This document shows, in pieces, positions 25,542 to 35,100 of a stretch of 64,000 bases of DNA. The notes under the pieces are model-generated. The model ran no database searches. It was not told the origin of the DNA and saw nothing but the letters and a program-made list of their open reading frames with translations. Both the position numbers and the translations under genes were made by a program. Every line of letters begins with the position of its first letter. Position 1 is the first letter of the stretch. The stretch comes from Caccovivens sp964594865 (GTDB taxonomy: Bacteria > Bacillota > Clostridia > Christensenellales > UBA1242), in NCBI GenBank assembly GCA_964594865.1, contig CAZQMZ010000002.1, positions 49,055 to 113,054 of the forward strand. The letters run 5' to 3'.

Positions 25542-25571
25542 TCAAAATTTGACAATTTGTTTCATATACAT
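25542..25571 (+). promoter_or_regulatory. Candidate sigma-E promoter of yunB
   Basis: TCAAAAT (25542-25548), 14 bases, CATATACA (25563-25570), the same spacing as before yqfC. YunB is a mother-cell sigma-E protein in Bacillus. An overlapping TTGACA (25549-25554) could give a vegetative alternative. Confidence 0.4.
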
Positions 25572-25579
25572 ATTTTGAT

Positions 25580-26260
25580 ATGAAAACTGCTTGTGGGAAA
25601 GTACGTCTTTATCAAAATAAATTCAAAAAAAGAAAACGCAGAAAAGCAATCATTCTTCTTTCTCTCTTTCTGACTTTTGTGGTGCTTTGTTTTGTTTATT
25701 TATATTGTGTCGTCAATCCGGTGGTTGTGGAAGCAACGCGACATACCATTCTTTCTCTTTCCACTTCGGCGGTGAGTGATGCGGTGTATGATGTTTTGAT
25801 GGAAGATGGAATCGATTATGACGATTTGGTCAATGTGGAATATGACAATGATGGAAATGTCACTTTGATTTCTTTGCAAACTGTGACACTGAATTTGATT
25901 GCACGAAAATTCTATCAGCTTGCACAACAATATCTCGACGAAATGGGTCAAACGGGAGTGGATGTTGCACTTGGAACTTTCACGGGAATTCCTTTCCTTG
26001 CGGGGCTGGGACCAAAAATCAATTTAAAATTGACACCAATCGGTGCAATGACGGCAACCTTTGAAAGTTCTTTTTCAAGTGCAGGAATCAACCAGACGAC
26101 GCATTCTTTATACATTCGACTTTATGCAAGTGTGAGTTTGATTTTGCCGGCATACACCACCACAATTGACAGTGTCACCGAAGTGCTTGTGGCGGAAAGT
26201 GTGATTGTTGGCGAAGTGCCAGAAGTCTATTTTGGTTCTCTCAACTTCACTCCAAGTTAA
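25580..26260 (+). CDS. yunB: Sporulation protein YunB
   Basis: 226 residues. A very basic N-terminus is followed by one membrane helix (about 25-47). The family segment VNPVVVEATRHTILSLSTSAV (about 45-65) marks the start of the extracytoplasmic domain. LGTFTGIPFLAGLGPKINLKLTPIGAM (about 134-160) is also characteristic. YunB is needed for full spore formation in Bacillus, mechanism unknown. No ribosome binding site is visible before the ATG, and the candidate -10 lies nine bases upstream. Confidence 0.85.
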   Translation: MKTACGKVRLYQNKFKKRKRRKAIILLSLFLTFVVLCFVYLYCVVNPVVVEATRHTILSLSTSAVSDAVYDVLMEDGIDYDDLVNVEYDNDGNVTLISLQTVTLNLIARKFYQLAQQYLDEMGQTGVDVALGTFTGIPFLAGLGPKINLKLTPIGAMTATFESSFSSAGINQTTHSLYIRLYASVSLILPAYTTTIDSVTEVLVAESVIVGEVPEVYFGSLNFTPS

Positions 26261-26280
26261 GCCTTATGTCATGACAAAAA

Positions 26281-26318
26281 GGGACGAATTTAAAAAATAT
26301 CGTCCCTTATTTTTATTT
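26281..26318 (+). terminator. Terminator of yunB
   Basis: GGGACGA/TCGTCCC stem with a 12-base AT loop and T-rich tail. Confidence 0.82.
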
Positions 26319-26397
26319 TTCTTTAATTTGTTTTTACTTTTTCACTTGTTTATTGTATAATAATGATAGTTCATTTGTCTAACAAAAGGAAATTGGA

Positions 26398-27153
26398 ATG
26401 TTGAAAAAGGAAGAATTTGTGACGAAATCTATACAAAAAAGCAACGCGTTCAGATTTTTGACGGCGTTTAATAACATTGACTATACATTGAAAACGCGAT
26501 ATAATTTCAATCGCAGTATGGGCTTTTCTGAAGCTGTGCGTAAGTCTGTGGCATTCAATTATACAGTTAGAAAGTATGAAGACGACCTCATAAGTTTTGG
26601 TCGATTGAGAAATGCCATAATTCATGATAACGGCGAGGATATCATTGCACAACCAAACATTGAAGTTGTCGAAAAAATCGAAAAAATTGAAAAACTTTTG
26701 ACAACTCCACCTCGTGCATTAGATACTGTTGCAAGACGCGATGTGCTTATGGTGAGCTCTTCAAAATCTATGCGAGAAGTCATCATTTTGATTGCGTCGT
26801 CCAGTTATTCAAATCTGCCGGTGATCAAAAATGATAACGAAATCATTGGAATTGCCAACGCGACAAAAATCTTGGAAGCATTTGGAAAATTCTTGTTGGC
26901 TGGTGGGAAAGCGGAAACATTTTTGGACGCTGTCAAGATTGAAGATATGTTGTCGAAAATTGAAACGAGCGACTATTATGCTTTTGCAAACAAGGACATC
27001 ACGGTGGAACAAGCTTTGTCAATTTTTCACGAGAATTCAAAATTGTTGGCAATTCTTGTTACAAAAAACGGCGGAGCAAAAGAAAAACCTTTGGGTATAT
27101 TGACGGGCGCAGATGTGCTTAAGATGAACAAGGTTTTGGAAGACTTTAGTTGA
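26398..27153 (+). CDS. CBS-pair protein with HEPN-like N-terminal domain
   Basis: 251 residues. Residues 1-100 are helical and contain R71-N-A-I-I-H76, the R-x4-H signature of HEPN domains (often RNases), within an FGRLRNAIIHD context. Two CBS motifs follow (about 110-165 with SNLPVIKNDNEIIGIANATKIL, and 180-248 ending GILTGADVLKM). CBS pairs usually bind adenine nucleotides and gate a partner domain. A nucleotide-controlled RNA-related role is a reasonable inference, but catalytic activity is unproven. AAAGGAAA precedes the ATG. The next gene is ileS, 45 bases on. Confidence 0.7.
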   Translation: MLKKEEFVTKSIQKSNAFRFLTAFNNIDYTLKTRYNFNRSMGFSEAVRKSVAFNYTVRKYEDDLISFGRLRNAIIHDNGEDIIAQPNIEVVEKIEKIEKLLTTPPRALDTVARRDVLMVSSSKSMREVIILIASSSYSNLPVIKNDNEIIGIANATKILEAFGKFLLAGGKAETFLDAVKIEDMLSKIETSDYYAFANKDITVEQALSIFHENSKLLAILVTKNGGAKEKPLGILTGADVLKMNKVLEDFS

Positions 27154-27197
27154 TATCGGTGTGAAAAAATTACTTATTTTGGGGAGTTTTTGAAAAG

Positions 27198-30100
27198 ATG
27201 AAAAAAGAACAAACAGTGCCAAATTTTGTTGAGATGGAAAAAGATATTTTGAAGTTTTGGAAAGATAATGACAGTTTCAACAAACTTCGAAAGAAAAATG
27301 AGGGGCATGAGCGTTTCAAATTTTTGGACGGACCTGCAACGGCAAACAATCGTCTTGGCGTCCATCACTTTTGGGGAAGAGTGCTCAAAGATTTGACAAT
27401 TCGCTATAACGCCTTGAAAGGAAAAGATTGCCAATATCAAAACGGTTTTGATGGTCAAGGGCTTTGGGTGGAAGTCAATGTTGAAAAAGAGCTTGGGCTG
27501 AATGGCAAGCCGGAAATTGTGAAATATGGGATTGATAAATTCACGAACAAATGTATGGAGAGAGTGAACTATTTTGCCAACGAAATGACCAATCAGTCCA
27601 TTCGCATGGGGCAGTGGATGGATTGGGAAAACTCCTATCTTACAAATTCCGACGAAAATATCACTTCCATTTGGCATTTCTTGAAAAAGTGCCACGAGAA
27701 AGGTTGGATTGTTAAGAAAAATCGTCCTATGGCTTGGTGTCCGCGCTGTGGAACAAGTTTGTCCGAGCATGAAATGTCGTCTTCATATCACGAAGTGGAG
27801 CACACTGCAATCTTTGTCAAATTACCTGTCAAAAACAAAGATTTCAAGATTGTGGCTTGGACAACAACTCCTTGGACTCTCACGGCAAATGTTGCGTTGG
27901 CAGTGAACCCTGAGTTTGAATATGTCAAGGTGAACTTTGAGGGCGAAAACATTGTTTTGGGGAAAGACAGACTTTCTGTTTTAAAACAAAAAGACATAAA
28001 AATTTTGGAAACTTTCAAAGGCGCTGACCTTGTTGGGTTGGAATATGAAACCTGCTTTCCAGAACTTTCTGAACAAAAGTTCGCACATAAGATTGTTGCT
28101 TGGGACGAAGTTGACAACGCAGAAGGCACATGTGTTGTGCATATTGCACCGGGTTGCGGAGCGGAAGACTTTGAGTTGGGGCAAAAGTTGGGGCTTCCTG
28201 AAATTTGTCCAATCAACGAACAAGGGGTTATGTTGGACAGCACAGGTTTTCTTGCCGGCAAAAAGACGACTGATGTTGTCGACGATGTGGTGGCACGTTT
28301 AAAAGCCGACGGTAAACTTCTCTATGCGCACAAATATAAACATTCATATCCATTCTGTTGGCGATGCAAGACCGACCTTGTTTACAAACTGATTTCTGCA
28401 TGGTTCATCAAAATGGACGAAATTCGTCCGTTGGCACTCAAGGCGGTGGAAGATGTTCAGTTTAAACCAGAATACGCCAAAAAGCGTATGATTGATTGGC
28501 TGACAAACATGGGCGATTGGAACATTTCGCGCAATCGTTTTTATGGACTTCCACTTCCATTCTATGTTTGTGAAAAATGTGGTAAAGTTCATGTGATTGG
28601 AAGTCTTGAAGAACTCAAAAAGCGTGCAGTGAAACCAGAACTTGTCGACAAACTTCCAAACATCCATAGACCATGGATTGATGACATCAAAATCAAATGT
28701 GATTGTGGAGAAGGAATTTCACGTATAAGCGAAGTTGGAGATGTGTGGCTGGACGCTGGAATCACACCATTCTCGACGAAGAAATATTTTACGGATAAGA
28801 AGTTCTTTAAAGAGAACTTCCCAAGTGAATACGTTTGCGAAATGATTGAACAAATCAAATTGTGGTTCTATTCTCTTCTCATTATGAGTGTTGTGTTGAC
28901 AGGTAAAGCACCATACACCAAAGTGGTGACATATCAATATGTCAAAGACGAGAATGGTGGCGAGTTCCACAAGAGTGGTGGAAATTCTCTTGATGCCGAT
29001 GTGATGGCAGACAAGGTTGGTGCCGATGTCATTCGTTTTCTTTATTCTTCTTCCAGCCCGACAAATGAAATGCGTTTTGGTTTCAATTTGACGGATGAGG
29101 CAAGAAGAAAAATTTTGAGTTTCTGGAATATATACACCTTCTTTAACACCTATGCGTGCATCGACAATCCGGACATAGCTCATTTCACACCAAAGGACGA
29201 CGATTTGAAAGTGTCAGACAAGTGGCTTATTGAAAGCATAAACAAATTTGTTTTGGACAGTGACAAAAACTATGCCGACGACAAAAACTATGTTGTTGTG
29301 CACGACTTTGAAAAATTGGTGGACGACATTTCAAACTTCTATATTCGTGTAAACCGCAAGCGTTTTTGGAAGAGCGAAAACAAGCTCGATCAAATGACAG
29401 CATATTGGTGTTTATATCATGCTATAAAGGCAGTCATCCGCGTTATGTCACCAATTATTCCTTTCTTGACTGAATATATTTGGCAGAACTTGGTGAGAGA
29501 AGTGGAAAAGGATGAAACTGAGTGCATCATGCTCTCTGGTTTCCCAACGAAGATATATAATTCCAACTTTGGCGATATTTTGGAAAAAACCGAAGTGGCA
29601 AGAAACATCATCTCAACGGCTCAAAGACTTCGAAATGAAAACCAAATCAAAGTTAAACAGCCTTTGAAAGTTATGTATGTTGCCGGCGGTCCAAACACGG
29701 TCAGCGTGCTGGAAGATTTTTCTGACATTATCAAAGAAGAACTCAACGTCAAAAACTTGGAAGTGGTTGTGGACGACAGTAAGTTTAATGATGAATATCT
29801 TTCCGTCAATTTCAAAAAAGCGGGAGCGGTGCTTAAAGGTGACGTGCAAAAACTTAAAACAGCCCTTGGAAATTTGAGTGAGGACGAAAATAAGAAAGCA
29901 GTTGAACTCTTCAAAAAAGGTAGTGTTGATATTGGAGAATTCAAAGGTTTGTCCAGCGAACTTTTCAACTTGGAAAAGAAACCAAAGACTGATTTTGTCA
30001 TTGCGCATGAATATGGCAACACAGTTGTGCTTGACATAAATTTGGATGAAGACCTCATCTTGGAGGGACTATATCGCGAGTTTGTTCGCGGGCTTCAAGT

Positions 30101-30320
30101 GCTTCGAAAGGATGCGGACTTTGCCATCGATGACCGCATTTATGCTTATTTTGAAACGAAAGATGAAGACTTGGCGACGATGCTTTATAACTATATGCCA
30201 AAAATCAAACAAGAAGTTTTAATCAAACGCGCGGTTGAGAAGATTGATGACCCGGCAATTGAGCGAAATGTTGAAGTTGGCGACGGCTTTATCATTGTCA
30301 AATTTAAAAAAAGTGAGTGA
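27198..30320 (+). CDS. ileS: Isoleucyl-tRNA synthetase, variant type
   Basis: 1040 residues. The class I core begins DGPATANNRLGVHHFWGR, an unusual HIGH region. A CP1 editing domain carries TTTPWTL, and Zn-type Cys pairs appear (CPRCG, CWRCK, CEKCGK). The KMSKS position reads FHKSGGN. I recall a clade of bacterial IleRS with HHAWGR and MHKSKGN that this fits. The C-terminal region is anticodon-binding. It charges tRNA-Ile with isoleucine. Identity as IleRS rather than a related class I ligase rests on this overall match. It heads a unit with the next two genes. Confidence 0.85.
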   Translation: MKKEQTVPNFVEMEKDILKFWKDNDSFNKLRKKNEGHERFKFLDGPATANNRLGVHHFWGRVLKDLTIRYNALKGKDCQYQNGFDGQGLWVEVNVEKELGLNGKPEIVKYGIDKFTNKCMERVNYFANEMTNQSIRMGQWMDWENSYLTNSDENITSIWHFLKKCHEKGWIVKKNRPMAWCPRCGTSLSEHEMSSSYHEVEHTAIFVKLPVKNKDFKIVAWTTTPWTLTANVALAVNPEFEYVKVNFEGENIVLGKDRLSVLKQKDIKILETFKGADLVGLEYETCFPELSEQKFAHKIVAWDEVDNAEGTCVVHIAPGCGAEDFELGQKLGLPEICPINEQGVMLDSTGFLAGKKTTDVVDDVVARLKADGKLLYAHKYKHSYPFCWRCKTDLVYKLISAWFIKMDEIRPLALKAVEDVQFKPEYAKKRMIDWLTNMGDWNISRNRFYGLPLPFYVCEKCGKVHVIGSLEELKKRAVKPELVDKLPNIHRPWIDDIKIKCDCGEGISRISEVGDVWLDAGITPFSTKKYFTDKKFFKENFPSEYVCEMIEQIKLWFYSLLIMSVVLTGKAPYTKVVTYQYVKDENGGEFHKSGGNSLDADVMADKVGADVIRFLYSSSSPTNEMRFGFNLTDEARRKILSFWNIYTFFNTYACIDNPDIAHFTPKDDDLKVSDKWLIESINKFVLDSDKNYADDKNYVVVHDFEKLVDDISNFYIRVNRKRFWKSENKLDQMTAYWCLYHAIKAVIRVMSPIIPFLTEYIWQNLVREVEKDETECIMLSGFPTKIYNSNFGDILEKTEVARNIISTAQRLRNENQIKVKQPLKVMYVAGGPNTVSVLEDFSDIIKEELNVKNLEVVVDDSKFNDEYLSVNFKKAGAVLKGDVQKLKTALGNLSEDENKKAVELFKKGSVDIGEFKGLSSELFNLEKKPKTDFVIAHEYGNTVVLDINLDEDLILEGLYREFVRGLQVLRKDADFAIDDRIYAYFETKDEDLATMLYNYMPKIKQEVLIKRAVEKIDDPAIERNVEVGDGFIIVKFKKSE

Positions 30321-30323
30321 AGT

Positions 30324-31166
30324 ATGAGAGTTGCGAATTCTTGGGAGGACTATCAGGTTCTGGCAACAGGTGACGGAGAAAAATTGGAAAGTTGGGCGGG
30401 AATAACTTTGCTTAGACCTGACCCGCAAGTTATTTGGCATAAAAAACGTGATTTGAAAAAGAATGTCGACGCTGTCTATGAGCGCAAAGACGGTGGCGGG
30501 ATGTGGCATTTCAACAAGAAAATCTCGGAGCAGTGGCAAATTTCTTGGAAAGGGCTCAAATTCATCGTCAAGCCTATGGGATTCAAGCACACTGGCATTT
30601 TCCCCGAACAAGCAGTGAATTGGGAAATGATGCAAAAATTGATCAAAAATTCTGGGCGAGAAATCAAAGTTCTCAACCTTTTTGCGTATACCGGCGGGGC
30701 GTCGGTAGCGTGCAGTAAGGCGGGCGCACTTGTCACTCATGTCGACGCCAGCAAAGGTATGGTGGAGAGAGCTAAAGAAAACGCCAAACTTAACAACATC
30801 TCAAACATCCGCTTTATTGTGGATGATTGCGAAAAGTTTATTGAGCGCGAAATTAGGCGCGGAAATTTTTATGACGCCATAATCATGGATCCGCCAAGTT
30901 ATGGCAGAGGTCCAAATGGCGAAATGTGGAAATTGGAAGATAATCTTGCGGACTTTGTGGAACTGACAAAGAAAGTTTTGTCGAAAAAACCACTTTTTGT
31001 GCTTATCAATTCATACACGACAGGGCTTCAACCGACCGTGATTGCAAACCTTTTGAAAAGTGTGTTCGGTCACGATAATGTTGAGGCTGACGAGATTGGT
31101 CTTCCAACTGAAGAAGGGCTGATTTTGCCTTGTGGTGCAAGTGGAGTGAAGATATGGAAAAACTGA
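30324..31166 (+). CDS. Class I SAM-dependent methyltransferase (RlmI/COG1092-like)
   Basis: 280 residues. The SAM-binding motif is VLNLFAYTGGASVACSKAGA (about 112-131), followed by an acidic residue in HVDASKG, and the catalytic-loop motif is MDPPSYGRG (about 189-197). This NPPY-like DPPSY motif is typical of base-modifying rRNA methyltransferases. The N-terminal PUA domain of RlmI is absent. The target is probably rRNA but cannot be assigned. It starts 4 bases after ileS and overlaps the next pseudouridine synthase, so all three translation genes are likely co-transcribed. Confidence 0.82.
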   Translation: MRVANSWEDYQVLATGDGEKLESWAGITLLRPDPQVIWHKKRDLKKNVDAVYERKDGGGMWHFNKKISEQWQISWKGLKFIVKPMGFKHTGIFPEQAVNWEMMQKLIKNSGREIKVLNLFAYTGGASVACSKAGALVTHVDASKGMVERAKENAKLNNISNIRFIVDDCEKFIEREIRRGNFYDAIIMDPPSYGRGPNGEMWKLEDNLADFVELTKKVLSKKPLFVLINSYTTGLQPTVIANLLKSVFGHDNVEADEIGLPTEEGLILPCGASGVKIWKN

Positions 31167-31852
31167 CTGTTCTTTATGAAGACAACCAAATTGTAGTGGT
31201 GATTAAACCTCAAAATGTGCCAAGCGCACCTGATGAAAGCGGTGATGAGGATATGCTTTCACACGTCAAAGCATATGTCAAAGAGAAATATCACAAAGAG
31301 GGCGAGGCGTTCATCGGACTTGTTCATCGTCTTGACAGACCGACCGGCGGAATTATGGTTTTTGCGCGCAATTCCAAGTCAGCAAAGCGCCTTTCCGAGC
31401 AGTTCAAAACGCACGATGTTGAAAAGGTATATTATGCCATAACCAACGGCGTGGTGAAAATCAAGTCGCAAACTCTTGTCAATTATGTCAAAAAAGACGA
31501 AAAGGAAAACATAGTCAAAATTGTGCCTATGAGCGAAAGCGGTGCAAAAAAGGCAGAACTTATGTATAAAGTGCTGGAAGACAACGGCAAGGAAAGTCTT
31601 TTGGAAGTTAGAATTTTGACAGGAAGAAGTCATCAAATTCGCTTGCAACTTGCAAACATTGGATTTTCTCTTGTTGGCGATGTGAAATATGGAAAGGCAA
31701 CCGGCAAAACATGTGCGCTTGGACTTTGGGCGGGAAAACTTTCCTTCATTCATCCAACCACCAAAGAAAAGATGACATTTTTGGCATGTCCAAACGAAAG
31801 CAAAGCACCGTGGAACATGTTTAAACTCGAAAAATATTTCCAAAAATACTAA
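31154..31852 (+). CDS. RluA-family pseudouridine synthase
   Basis: 232 residues. ATG at 31154 is chosen inside the end of the upstream gene, because the family start LYEDNQIVVVIKP follows at once. The catalytic motif HRLDRPTGG (Asp about residue 58) and the later GRSHQIRLQLANIGFSLVGD block are intact. There is no N-terminal S4 domain, so the protein is the short RluA-type. It isomerises specific uridines in rRNA or tRNA; the site cannot be read from sequence. Confidence 0.9.
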   Translation: MEKLTVLYEDNQIVVVIKPQNVPSAPDESGDEDMLSHVKAYVKEKYHKEGEAFIGLVHRLDRPTGGIMVFARNSKSAKRLSEQFKTHDVEKVYYAITNGVVKIKSQTLVNYVKKDEKENIVKIVPMSESGAKKAELMYKVLEDNGKESLLEVRILTGRSHQIRLQLANIGFSLVGDVKYGKATGKTCALGLWAGKLSFIHPTTKEKMTFLACPNESKAPWNMFKLEKYFQKY

Positions 31853-31926
31853 TAACAAAATTGTAAACAAAAACATAACAATGTAAAATTTCTTTGAAAG
31901 TGCATTATAATATTTTTGGAGGATAT

Positions 31927-33699
31927 ATGAAAAATCGCAATGAAATTGAAGAAAAATATAAGTGGGATTTGACTAAATTTTGCAAAAATGACGAAGAATT
32001 TCATCAACTTCTTGACAAGCTGTCAAAACAGGTTGGTGAATTTAAGAAATTTGAAGGTAAACTCAAAGATGATGATGTGCTTTTTGAATTTTTGGAATTT
32101 AAGTCTGCGGTTTTGAAAGAAGCTGGGCGTTGCAAATATGCCTTTTATCGTCAATGCGAAGATGGTGGCGATCGAAAAGCCAATGAAATGGTGGAAAAAC
32201 GCGCCATTGTCATGACCAAACTTTCCAATGCTATGACCGCAGTTGACACAGAAATTGACCGCTTTTCTGTTGCCAGATTAAAGAGATTGCAAAACGAGCC
32301 AAGATTTGCAAATTACAAGCGTTTTTTTGAAGCCACAATTCGCCACAAAAAACATGCGCTTTCAAAAAAAGAAGAGTTGCTTCTTTCTCAACTTGGCGAA
32401 TTTACAGGCGGTTTTTCTGACAATTTTGACAAATTTTCGGATGTTGATTTGAAGTTTGACAAAATCAAGGACAGCAAAGGTAAGGAGCACGAATTCGACC
32501 AATCAAAATATACTCTCTATGCAGAAAGCAATGACCGCGTTCTTCGCGAGAATGCCTTCAAAGAAATCAATGGCAAACGTGGAAAATTTATCAACTTTTT
32601 GGCGAGCAACTATATCAACGATGTCAAAGAAGATTGTGTTTTTGCAAAGATAAGAAAACACAAATCCGCACTTTCGCAGGCGATTTATGCTGAAGAGGCA
32701 AGCGAAGATGTGTATAATATGCTCATCAAAAAAGTGCGTGGAGCGGTGGGCTTGCAAGCAAGATATTTTGAGATTAAAAGAAAAATGCTTGGTCTTAATG
32801 AGTTTGCAATCTATGACACTTTTGCACCTGTCACAAGTGAAGGTTCGAAGAAATATACGTTTGATGAGGCGATTGAACTTGTCAAAGAAGCAGTTGCGCC
32901 ACTTGGGGAAGAATATGTTTCACTTGTTCAGCGCGCAAAAGACGAACGCTGGATTGATGTCTATCCAAATAAGAACAAATATTCTGGTGCATTTGAAAGC
33001 TCCACAAGCGGTGCAACACCTGTTGTGCTTTTGAACTTTGAAGGAAATTTGGAAAGTGTTTTCACTTTGGCGCACGAACTTGGGCACGCAATGCACACTT
33101 ATTTTTCTGACAAAAATCAACCAATTCAGACTTCTGATTATGTCATTTTTGTGGCGGAAGTTGCCAGCACAACAAATGAGATGTTGCTTTTGAACTTACT
33201 TCTCAAAAAGGCGAAAACGGACAAAGAGAGAATGCGTCTTTATGACCACTTTTTGAAAGAGATGCGCTCTTGCATTTTCCGTCAAACCATGTTTGCTGAA
33301 TTTGAGCAGTTTGCGCATGAAGAATATGAGAAAGAGAACCCACTTTCTGCCGAACTTCTTTGCGAAAAATATGAAGAATTAAACAATTTCTATCACGGCA
33401 AAAAAGTGAAACAGATTGAAGAGATGAAATATGAATGGGCGAGAATTCCGCATTTTTATGACAGTTTTTATGTCTATAAATACGCGACGGGGCTGATTTC
33501 TGCAATCAAAATTTCTTCCAAGATTTTGGAAGACGAAAACTTTGCGAAGAAATATTTAAAATTCTTGTCATCAGGCTCATCCGCAGACCCAATTTCACTT
33601 TTGAAAATTGCCGATTGCGATTTGACCAAAGAAGAAACTTTTGATGATGCTTTCAAAGTTTGCAAAAATTATATTGAAAAATGGGAAAAATTGTTGTGA
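31927..33699 (+). CDS. pepF: Oligoendopeptidase F (M3 family)
   Basis: 590 residues, full length. ATG at 31927 is chosen because TGGAGG precedes it; an upstream in-frame start would overlap the promoter area (TATAAT 31906-31911). The zinc motif HELGH (about 384-388, in FTLAHELGHAMHTYFSD) is intact, with the family-typical FVAEVASTTNEMLL helix that supplies the third ligand. It is a cytoplasmic metallopeptidase that trims short peptides. It stands alone, between the rluA-type gene and an ankyrin gene. Confidence 0.94.
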   Translation: MKNRNEIEEKYKWDLTKFCKNDEEFHQLLDKLSKQVGEFKKFEGKLKDDDVLFEFLEFKSAVLKEAGRCKYAFYRQCEDGGDRKANEMVEKRAIVMTKLSNAMTAVDTEIDRFSVARLKRLQNEPRFANYKRFFEATIRHKKHALSKKEELLLSQLGEFTGGFSDNFDKFSDVDLKFDKIKDSKGKEHEFDQSKYTLYAESNDRVLRENAFKEINGKRGKFINFLASNYINDVKEDCVFAKIRKHKSALSQAIYAEEASEDVYNMLIKKVRGAVGLQARYFEIKRKMLGLNEFAIYDTFAPVTSEGSKKYTFDEAIELVKEAVAPLGEEYVSLVQRAKDERWIDVYPNKNKYSGAFESSTSGATPVVLLNFEGNLESVFTLAHELGHAMHTYFSDKNQPIQTSDYVIFVAEVASTTNEMLLLNLLLKKAKTDKERMRLYDHFLKEMRSCIFRQTMFAEFEQFAHEEYEKENPLSAELLCEKYEELNNFYHGKKVKQIEEMKYEWARIPHFYDSFYVYKYATGLISAIKISSKILEDENFAKKYLKFLSSGSSADPISLLKIADCDLTKEETFDDAFKVCKNYIEKWEKLL

Positions 33700-33822
33700 T
33701 TTTTCTCTTTTTTTATGTTTTTTCTTTTTTAAATCTTTTTTTTCATGATCTTTGAGTTGTTTTTTTACTAAATTTTGTTTAAAAAGGAAATTAAATTTCA
33801 CAAAGAACATCATAATTTGCTA

Positions 33823-33851
33823 TTGACAAGGGCGAAAAAGTGTGATAAAAT
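33823..33851 (+). promoter_or_regulatory. Promoter of the ankyrin gene
   Basis: Consensus TTGACA (33823-33828), 17 bases, TAAAAT (33846-33851) with TG one base upstream. It predicts strong vegetative transcription. Confidence 0.82.
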
Positions 33852-33879
33852 GTGATTGGAATTAAAAAAGGAGAAAATT

Positions 33880-34944
33880 ATGGGAAACATCATCGATGAA
33901 ATTCAAAAATTGATTAAAACGGAAGAAAACGCAGAGCAAACTTTGATTGACTACATTAAAGAATCTAATGACAAAGAACTTCTAACCAAAAGAACAAGCA
34001 AAGGGAAAACTTTGATTGACATTGCACTAGATGAAGAGTATGAGAATTTTTTGTGTGCAGTGCTTGAGAAGTTTCCAGAACTTGCAACAACAGAAAGAAT
34101 TTTATTTTATGCGGCAAATAAAGGCATGAATAAAGTGCTTTTGAAAGCACTTGAAGTTGACAATCTAGAACTTGGACTTGCAAAAGTTGTAAATAAAAAA
34201 GGCAACACATTTTTGCGTTTGGCGGCAAATAAAGGTATGAGAGAAGTACTTTTGAAAGCACTTGAAGTTGATCCAAGCCTTGCAAAAATTCAAAATAGGT
34301 GGGATGACACATTTTTGCATCTGGCGGCAAATAAAGGTATGAGAGAAGTACTTTTGAAAGCACTTGAAGTTGATCCAAGCCTTGCAAAAATTCAAAATAG
34401 GTGGGATGACACATTTTTGCATCTGGCGGCAAATAAAGGTATGAGAGAAGTACTTTTGAAAGCACTTGAAGTTGATCCAAGCCTTGCAAAAATTCAAAAT
34501 AGGTGGGATGACACATTTTTGCATCTGGCGGCAGATAAAGGCATGAGCAATGTGATTATAAAAGCGCTTGAAATTGATCCAAGCCTTGCAAAAATTCAAA
34601 ATAAGTGGGATGACACATTTTTGCATCTGGCGGCAGAAAAAGGATTGAGTGAAGTGCTTTTGAAAGCACTTGAAGTTGACAATCCAGAACTTGGACTTGC
34701 AAAAGTTGTAAATAAAAAAGGCAACACATTTTTGCATGAATATGCGATATGCGAAGAGTCAAAAGAAATTCTTGAAAAAATTTCGCCTGAACTTTGGATA
34801 AAAAACAAAGAAGGGCTTGACCCGATTGATATTTATAATTGTAACCATGGTGAAAAAATTAAAAAGCCAAAGGAAGCGCTTTCTTCCGTTTTGGCATCTC
34901 GCGCAAAAAGTTTGAAAGACAAAGACAGTGGGGTACAAAAATAA
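33880..34944 (+). CDS. Ankyrin-repeat protein
   Basis: 354 residues. ATG at 33880 follows AAAAGGAG. No signal peptide or membrane helix is visible, so it is probably cytoplasmic. After a charged helical N-terminus come about six 34-residue units, roughly residues 80-285. Their pattern is D-T-F-L-H-L-A-A-x-K-G-x-x-x-V-L-L-K-A-L-E-V-D, which fits ankyrin repeats. Three units are identical in DNA. Ankyrin repeats bind proteins; the partner is unknown. The Lys-rich C-terminus is likely disordered. It has its own promoter and terminator, so it is a single-gene unit. Confidence 0.85.
   Translation: MGNIIDEIQKLIKTEENAEQTLIDYIKESNDKELLTKRTSKGKTLIDIALDEEYENFLCAVLEKFPELATTERILFYAANKGMNKVLLKALEVDNLELGLAKVVNKKGNTFLRLAANKGMREVLLKALEVDPSLAKIQNRWDDTFLHLAANKGMREVLLKALEVDPSLAKIQNRWDDTFLHLAANKGMREVLLKALEVDPSLAKIQNRWDDTFLHLAADKGMSNVIIKALEIDPSLAKIQNKWDDTFLHLAAEKGLSEVLLKALEVDNPELGLAKVVNKKGNTFLHEYAICEESKEILEKISPELWIKNKEGLDPIDIYNCNHGEKIKKPKEALSSVLASRAKSLKDKDSGVQK
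34222..34527 (+). repeat. Three identical 102-bp tandem repeats in the ankyrin gene
   Basis: Units start at 34222, 34324 and 34426 and are identical over 102 bases by reading. The next units (34528 and 34630) have diverged. Each encodes one 34-residue ankyrin repeat, so copy number can change without breaking the frame. Confidence 0.93.
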
Positions 34945-35008
34945 GTGATAATTTTTTCGAAGATTAGTTAAAGTTATTGAAATTGAAAAGTTTATATTAA
35001 AAAAATGA

Positions 35009-35041
35009 AAAAGCAAGGACGAATTGTCCTTGCTTTTTTTG
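35009..35041 (+). terminator. Terminator of the ankyrin gene
   Basis: Ten-base-pair stem AAGCAAGGAC/GTCCTTGCTT, 5-base loop, long T run. Confidence 0.92.
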
Positions 35042-35100
35042 GATATCATTTTTTCTTTTGTGTTGTTGGATGAAATTTTATAGATTTTTCCAACAGTTTT

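Noticed and set aside
33965..34737. Minus-strand open frames through the ankyrin repeats
   Set aside because: They mirror the 102-bp repeats, lack start signals and give Cys/Leu/Phe-rich low-complexity products. The plus strand has promoter, ribosome binding site and ankyrin pattern.
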